From Pseudomonas tructae (GTDB lineage: Bacteria > Pseudomonadota > Gammaproteobacteria > Pseudomonadales > Pseudomonadaceae), in contig NZ_CP035952.1 of NCBI RefSeq assembly GCF_004214895.1, forward strand, positions 4,970,501-5,034,500: 64,000 nucleotides of DNA, given 5' to 3'. A program made the position numbers and the translations under genes. Within the stretch, counting starts at the first letter, position 1; every line of letters begins with the position of its first letter. Below the pieces are notes generated by a model that saw nothing but the letters and a program-made list of their open reading frames with translations, did no database searches and was not told where the DNA came from. This document shows positions 60,747-64,000 of the stretch, piece after piece.

Positions 60747-60771
60747 TGTGGGAGCGGGCTTGCCCCGCGAT
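60747..60771. repeat. Single REP element between algL and algI
   Basis: One half element (TGTGGGAGCGGGCTTGCCCC then GCGAT) in the 125-base gap of the operon. Confidence 0.88.
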
Positions 60772-60854
60772 GCTTCAAACACTGCCTCCCGCGTTCCGGC
60801 ATGGGGGGTTTGGGGGGCTGCTGCCCCGGTTGATAACGACAAGGAGAGATCGGG

Positions 60855-62309
60855 ATGGTGTTCTCATCCAACGTGTTCCTGTTCCTGTTCCTGCCGATCT
60901 TTCTCGGCTTGTACTACCTGAGCGGGCAACGCTATCGCAACGCCCTGTTGCTGCTGGCCAGCTATGTGTTCTATGCCTGGTGGCGAGTGGACTTCCTCGC
61001 CCTGTTCGCCGGGGTCACCCTGTGGAACTACTGGATCGGCCTGAAGGTCGGCGCCGCCGGCGTGCGCAGCAAACCGGCCCAGCGCTGGTTGCTGCTCGGG
61101 GTCGTGGTCGACCTGGGCATTCTCGGCTACTTCAAGTACGCCAACTTTGGCGTCGACAGCCTCAACGCGATCATGACCTCGTTCGGGCTTGAGCCGTTCA
61201 TCCTCACCCACGTGCTGCTGCCGATCGGTATCTCGTTCTACATCTTCGAGTCGATCAGCTACATCATCGACGTGTACCGCGGCGACACCCCGGCGACGCG
61301 CAACCTGATCGACTTCGCCGCCTTCGTGGCGATCTTCCCGCACCTGATCGCCGGCCCCGTGCTGCGTTTCAAGGACCTGGCCGACCAGTTCAACCACCGC
61401 ACCCACACCCTCGACAAGTTCTCCGAAGGCTGCACCCGCTTCATGCAGGGCTTCATCAAGAAGGTGTTCATCGCCGACACCCTGGCGGTAGTCGCCGACC
61501 ATTGCTTCGCCCTGCAGAACCCGAGCACCGGCGACGCCTGGCTCGGCGCCCTGGCCTACACCGCACAGCTGTACTTCGACTTTTCCGGTTACAGCGACAT
61601 GGCCATCGGCCTGGGCCTGATGATGGGTTTTCGCTTCATGGAAAACTTCAAGCAGCCGTACATCAGCCAGTCGATCACCGAGTTCTGGCGACGCTGGCAC
61701 ATCAGCCTGTCGACCTGGCTGCGCGACTACCTGTACATCACCCTGGGCGGCAACCGCGGCGGCACCTTCGCCACCTACCGCAACCTGTTCCTGACCATGC
61801 TGCTGGGCGGCCTGTGGCACGGCGCCAACTTCACCTACATCATCTGGGGTGCCTGGCACGGCATGTGGCTGGCCATCGAGCGGGCGCTGGGCCTGGACAC
61901 CAATGCGCAGCGCTTCAACCCGGTGAAATGGGCCTTCACCTTCCTGCTGGTGGTGGTTGGCTGGGTGATCTTCCGCGCCGAAAACCTCGACGTTGCCGCG
62001 CGCATGTACGGCGCCATGTTCAGCTTCGGTGACTGGCAGCTGTCGGAGCTCAACCGCGCCAGCCTCACCGGCCTGCAAGTGGCCACCCTACTGGTGGCCT
62101 ACGCGACCCTGGCGTACTTCGGCCTGCGCGACTTCTATCGCAATGCCAAACCACAAAAAGCCAGCCCGGTGGCAGTGCATGCCGACGGCAGCCTGAGCCT
62201 GGACTGGGGCCTGTACGTCACCCGCACGCTGGTGCTGCTGCTGTTCGTCGCCTCGATCCTCAAGCTCTCGGCGCAAAGCTACTCGCCGTTCCTCTACTTC
62301 CAGTTCTGA
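60855..62309 (+). CDS. algI: Alginate O-acetylation membrane protein AlgI (MBOAT)
   Basis: AlgI is a polytopic MBOAT acyltransferase that moves acetyl groups across the inner membrane to AlgJ/AlgX. The 484-residue protein has the family pattern, with essential His322 in LLGGLWHGANFTYIIWGAWH at the same number as in P. aeruginosa. AAGGAGA precedes the ATG. Confidence 0.97.
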   Translation: MVFSSNVFLFLFLPIFLGLYYLSGQRYRNALLLLASYVFYAWWRVDFLALFAGVTLWNYWIGLKVGAAGVRSKPAQRWLLLGVVVDLGILGYFKYANFGVDSLNAIMTSFGLEPFILTHVLLPIGISFYIFESISYIIDVYRGDTPATRNLIDFAAFVAIFPHLIAGPVLRFKDLADQFNHRTHTLDKFSEGCTRFMQGFIKKVFIADTLAVVADHCFALQNPSTGDAWLGALAYTAQLYFDFSGYSDMAIGLGLMMGFRFMENFKQPYISQSITEFWRRWHISLSTWLRDYLYITLGGNRGGTFATYRNLFLTMLLGGLWHGANFTYIIWGAWHGMWLAIERALGLDTNAQRFNPVKWAFTFLLVVVGWVIFRAENLDVAARMYGAMFSFGDWQLSELNRASLTGLQVATLLVAYATLAYFGLRDFYRNAKPQKASPVAVHADGSLSLDWGLYVTRTLVLLLFVASILKLSAQSYSPFLYFQF

Positions 62310-62320
62310 GCGAGCCGACC

Positions 62321-63478
62321 ATGACCCGATCATTACGCAAACTCTATTCGCTGCTGTTCCTCGCCCTGTTGCTGGGCCTGGGCCTGTGGTCGCTGGGCGG
62401 CCTGGGCAGCTTCCAGCGCAGCGCGCAGATGACCGCCCTCGACGGCAAGCTGGCCAAGGCCGCCGAGACCCACTACGACGAGCAGTTCCCGCTCAAGCGC
62501 ATCGGCACCAACCTGTGGGCGGCGCTGGATTTCAAGCTGTTCAACGAAGGCCGACCGGGCGTGGTTCTGGGCCGCGAGCACTGGCTGTTCAGTGACGAGG
62601 AATTCAAGCCGGTAGCCAACAGCGACCAGTTCGAACAGGAAAACCTGGCGCTGATTCGCGGCGTACGCGACACCCTGCAACAACGTGGTGTGCAACTGGT
62701 ACTGGCGATTGTCCCGGCCAAGGCGCGGCTGTACCCGGAGTACCTCGGTGCACAGACCCCGGCCAGCCTGCACACCGACCTGTACAACGAGTTCCACGCC
62801 CAGGCCCGCCAGGTCGGCGTGTTCGCCCCCGACCTGCTGGCGCCGCTGCAGGACGCCAAGGCCCGTGGCCAGGTGTTCTTGCGTACCGACAGCCACTGGA
62901 CGCCCATGGGCGCCGAAGTGGCGGCCCAGCACCTGGCCGCCGCCGTGGCACGCCAGACCCTGCTCAACGGCGCGCCACAGCAGTTCATCACCGAACAGCG
63001 CCAGAGCGCACCGTACAAGGGCGACCTGACCAACTTCCTGCCGCTCGACCCACTGTTCAGCAACTTGCTGCCGCCGCCGGACACCCTGCAAAAACGCAGC
63101 ACCCGCCCGGCCCAGACTGAAGGTGAAAACGGCGAGGCACTGTTCGCCGACACGCAAATCCCCGTGGCGCTGATCGGCACCAGCTACAGCGCCAACCCCA
63201 ACTGGAACTTCCTCGGTGCCCTGCAGCAAGCGCTGCGCAGCGACGTGGTCAATTACGCCGAAGACGGTCATGGCCCGCTGCTGCCGATGCTCAAGTACCT
63301 GCAAACCGATGCCTTCAAGAACAGCGCGCCACAGCTGCTGATCTGGGAGTTCCCGGAACGTTATCTGCCAATGAAGAACGACCTCAGCGCGTTCGATCCG
63401 CAGTGGATCGCGCAGCTGAAAAAAACCCGCAATGCCAATCAAGACCTGGCCCTGTCGTCCCGTCGGACGGAAAACTGA
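62321..63478 (+). CDS. algJ: Alginate O-acetyltransferase AlgJ
   Basis: A 385-residue SGNH-like acetyltransferase anchored by an N-terminal helix (LYSLLFLALLLGLGLWSLGG). Asp190 and His192 in RTDSHWTPMG and Ser288 in GTSYSANPNW match P. aeruginosa AlgJ exactly. It is related to AlgX and is coupled to algI (11-base gap). Confidence 0.96.
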   Translation: MTRSLRKLYSLLFLALLLGLGLWSLGGLGSFQRSAQMTALDGKLAKAAETHYDEQFPLKRIGTNLWAALDFKLFNEGRPGVVLGREHWLFSDEEFKPVANSDQFEQENLALIRGVRDTLQQRGVQLVLAIVPAKARLYPEYLGAQTPASLHTDLYNEFHAQARQVGVFAPDLLAPLQDAKARGQVFLRTDSHWTPMGAEVAAQHLAAAVARQTLLNGAPQQFITEQRQSAPYKGDLTNFLPLDPLFSNLLPPPDTLQKRSTRPAQTEGENGEALFADTQIPVALIGTSYSANPNWNFLGALQQALRSDVVNYAEDGHGPLLPMLKYLQTDAFKNSAPQLLIWEFPERYLPMKNDLSAFDPQWIAQLKKTRNANQDLALSSRRTEN

Positions 63479-63491
63479 AGAGGTAACGCAC

Positions 63492-64000
63492 ATGACCACC
63501 CAGTACCGTATTGCCAAAACTCTAGTCCTGACCGCCAGCATGAGCCTGCTGTCCCTTCAGGCCTTCGCTGGCGCCGATGCCGCACTGTACGGCCCAAGCG
63601 CGCCGAAAGGCTCGACCTTCGTACGCATCTATAACGCAAGCGCCCAGCCTGTGAGCGCAAGCATCGGCAACACCCGGATCGACGGGGTGGCCGCCCTGGG
63701 CAGCAGTGACTTCAGCTTCATGCCCCAGGGCGACTACAGCGCCAAGCTCGGCAGCCACAGCCTGCCGGTCAAGCTCGCCGCCGATCACTACTACACCCTG
63801 GTCAACAACAGCGCGGGCCAGGCGCAGCTGGTCGAGGAGCCGCCGTTCAAGAACAAGCAGAAATCCCTGGTACGGGTACAGAACCTCAGTGACCAGGCCC
63901 TGACCCTGAAGACCGCCGACGGCAAGACCGAAGTGGTCAAGCCAGTCGCCGCCAAGACCCATGGCGAGCGAGAGATCAACCCGGTCAAGGTCAGCCTGGC
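63492..64000 (+). CDS. algF: Alginate O-acetylation adaptor AlgF (partial, right edge)
   Basis: The visible 169 residues of AlgF include a signal peptide (LVLTASMSLLSLQAFAGADA) and the first beta-sandwich domain (STFVRIYNASAQPVSASIGN). AlgF is needed for O-acetylation and is thought to link the other acetylation proteins. The gene runs off the window; algA is expected next. Confidence 0.94.
   Translation, partial: MTTQYRIAKTLVLTASMSLLSLQAFAGADAALYGPSAPKGSTFVRIYNASAQPVSASIGNTRIDGVAALGSSDFSFMPQGDYSAKLGSHSLPVKLAADHYYTLVNNSAGQAQLVEEPPFKNKQKSLVRVQNLSDQALTLKTADGKTEVVKPVAAKTHGEREINPVKVSL

Overview
The window is a stretch of chromosome from a Pseudomonas of the P. putida group. Four things point there: the GC-rich coding style, the many copies of the species-type REP element (core ATCGCGGGGCAAGCCCGCTC and its inverse), the mdeA/mdeB/mdeR methionine-catabolism locus, and housekeeping gene orders typical of pseudomonads (mraZ-rsmH, rnpB-rsmI-lpoA-yraN-gmhA, sspB-sspA-petCBA-rpsI-rplM, algD-to-algF). 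Both ends cut genes: rsmH on the left and algF on the right.

Layout. 1-6600: start of the division/cell-wall cluster (mraZ with its promoter and MraZ boxes), RNase P RNA, and envelope-maintenance genes (rsmI, lpoA, yraN, gmhA, dolP, a small lipoprotein). 6600-11500: sspB/sspA, the cytochrome bc1 operon and rplM-rpsI. 11700-17750: an aldo/keto reductase, a GlxA-type regulator, zapE, trpS, an alpha/beta hydrolase and yhcB. 17800-23050: mdeB-mdeA with divergent mdeR, followed by a truncated colicin/pyocin DNase domain and a complete Im9-like immunity gene. 23200-28400: sulfate activation (cysD-cysNC), a NIF3-family gene and the periplasmic protease gene algW. 28400-32600: the aapJQMP amino-acid ABC transporter. 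32900-38900: estB, rhlB and the D-arginine module dauB-dauA-dauR with a convergent amino-acid binding protein. 39000-41700: moaCDE and a PIN-PhoH ATPase gene. 42050-48760: an AT-rich accessory region. It holds a scar made of a truncated deacetylase fused to an IS5-type transposase remnant, a candidate class II microcin with a membrane partner, a degenerate CE4 deacetylase gene, yaaA, a NUDIX gene and a decayed IS66 element whose right border carries a second copy of the yaaA 3' end. 48840-64000: the alginate promoter, its long leader, and algD-8-44-K-E-G-X-L-I-J-F.

How parts connect. AlgW starts the proteolytic cascade that frees sigma factor AlgU, and a good AlgU-type promoter lies 460 bp upstream of algD at the other end of the window. 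The alginate genes supply precursor oxidation (AlgD), c-di-GMP-controlled polymerisation (Alg8/Alg44), the periplasmic scaffold and modification enzymes (AlgK, G, X, L), O-acetylation (AlgI, J, F) and the outer-membrane exit pore (AlgE).

The most unusual signals are: (i) REP pairs sitting in frame inside the signal-peptide regions of both algK and algL, with other key residues of AlgL shifted by about the size of the insert; (ii) the candidate microcin/immunity pair in the AT-rich island; (iii) the duplicated yaaA terminus starting exactly at an IS66 end; (iv) the remnant DNase bacteriocin that keeps an intact immunity gene.
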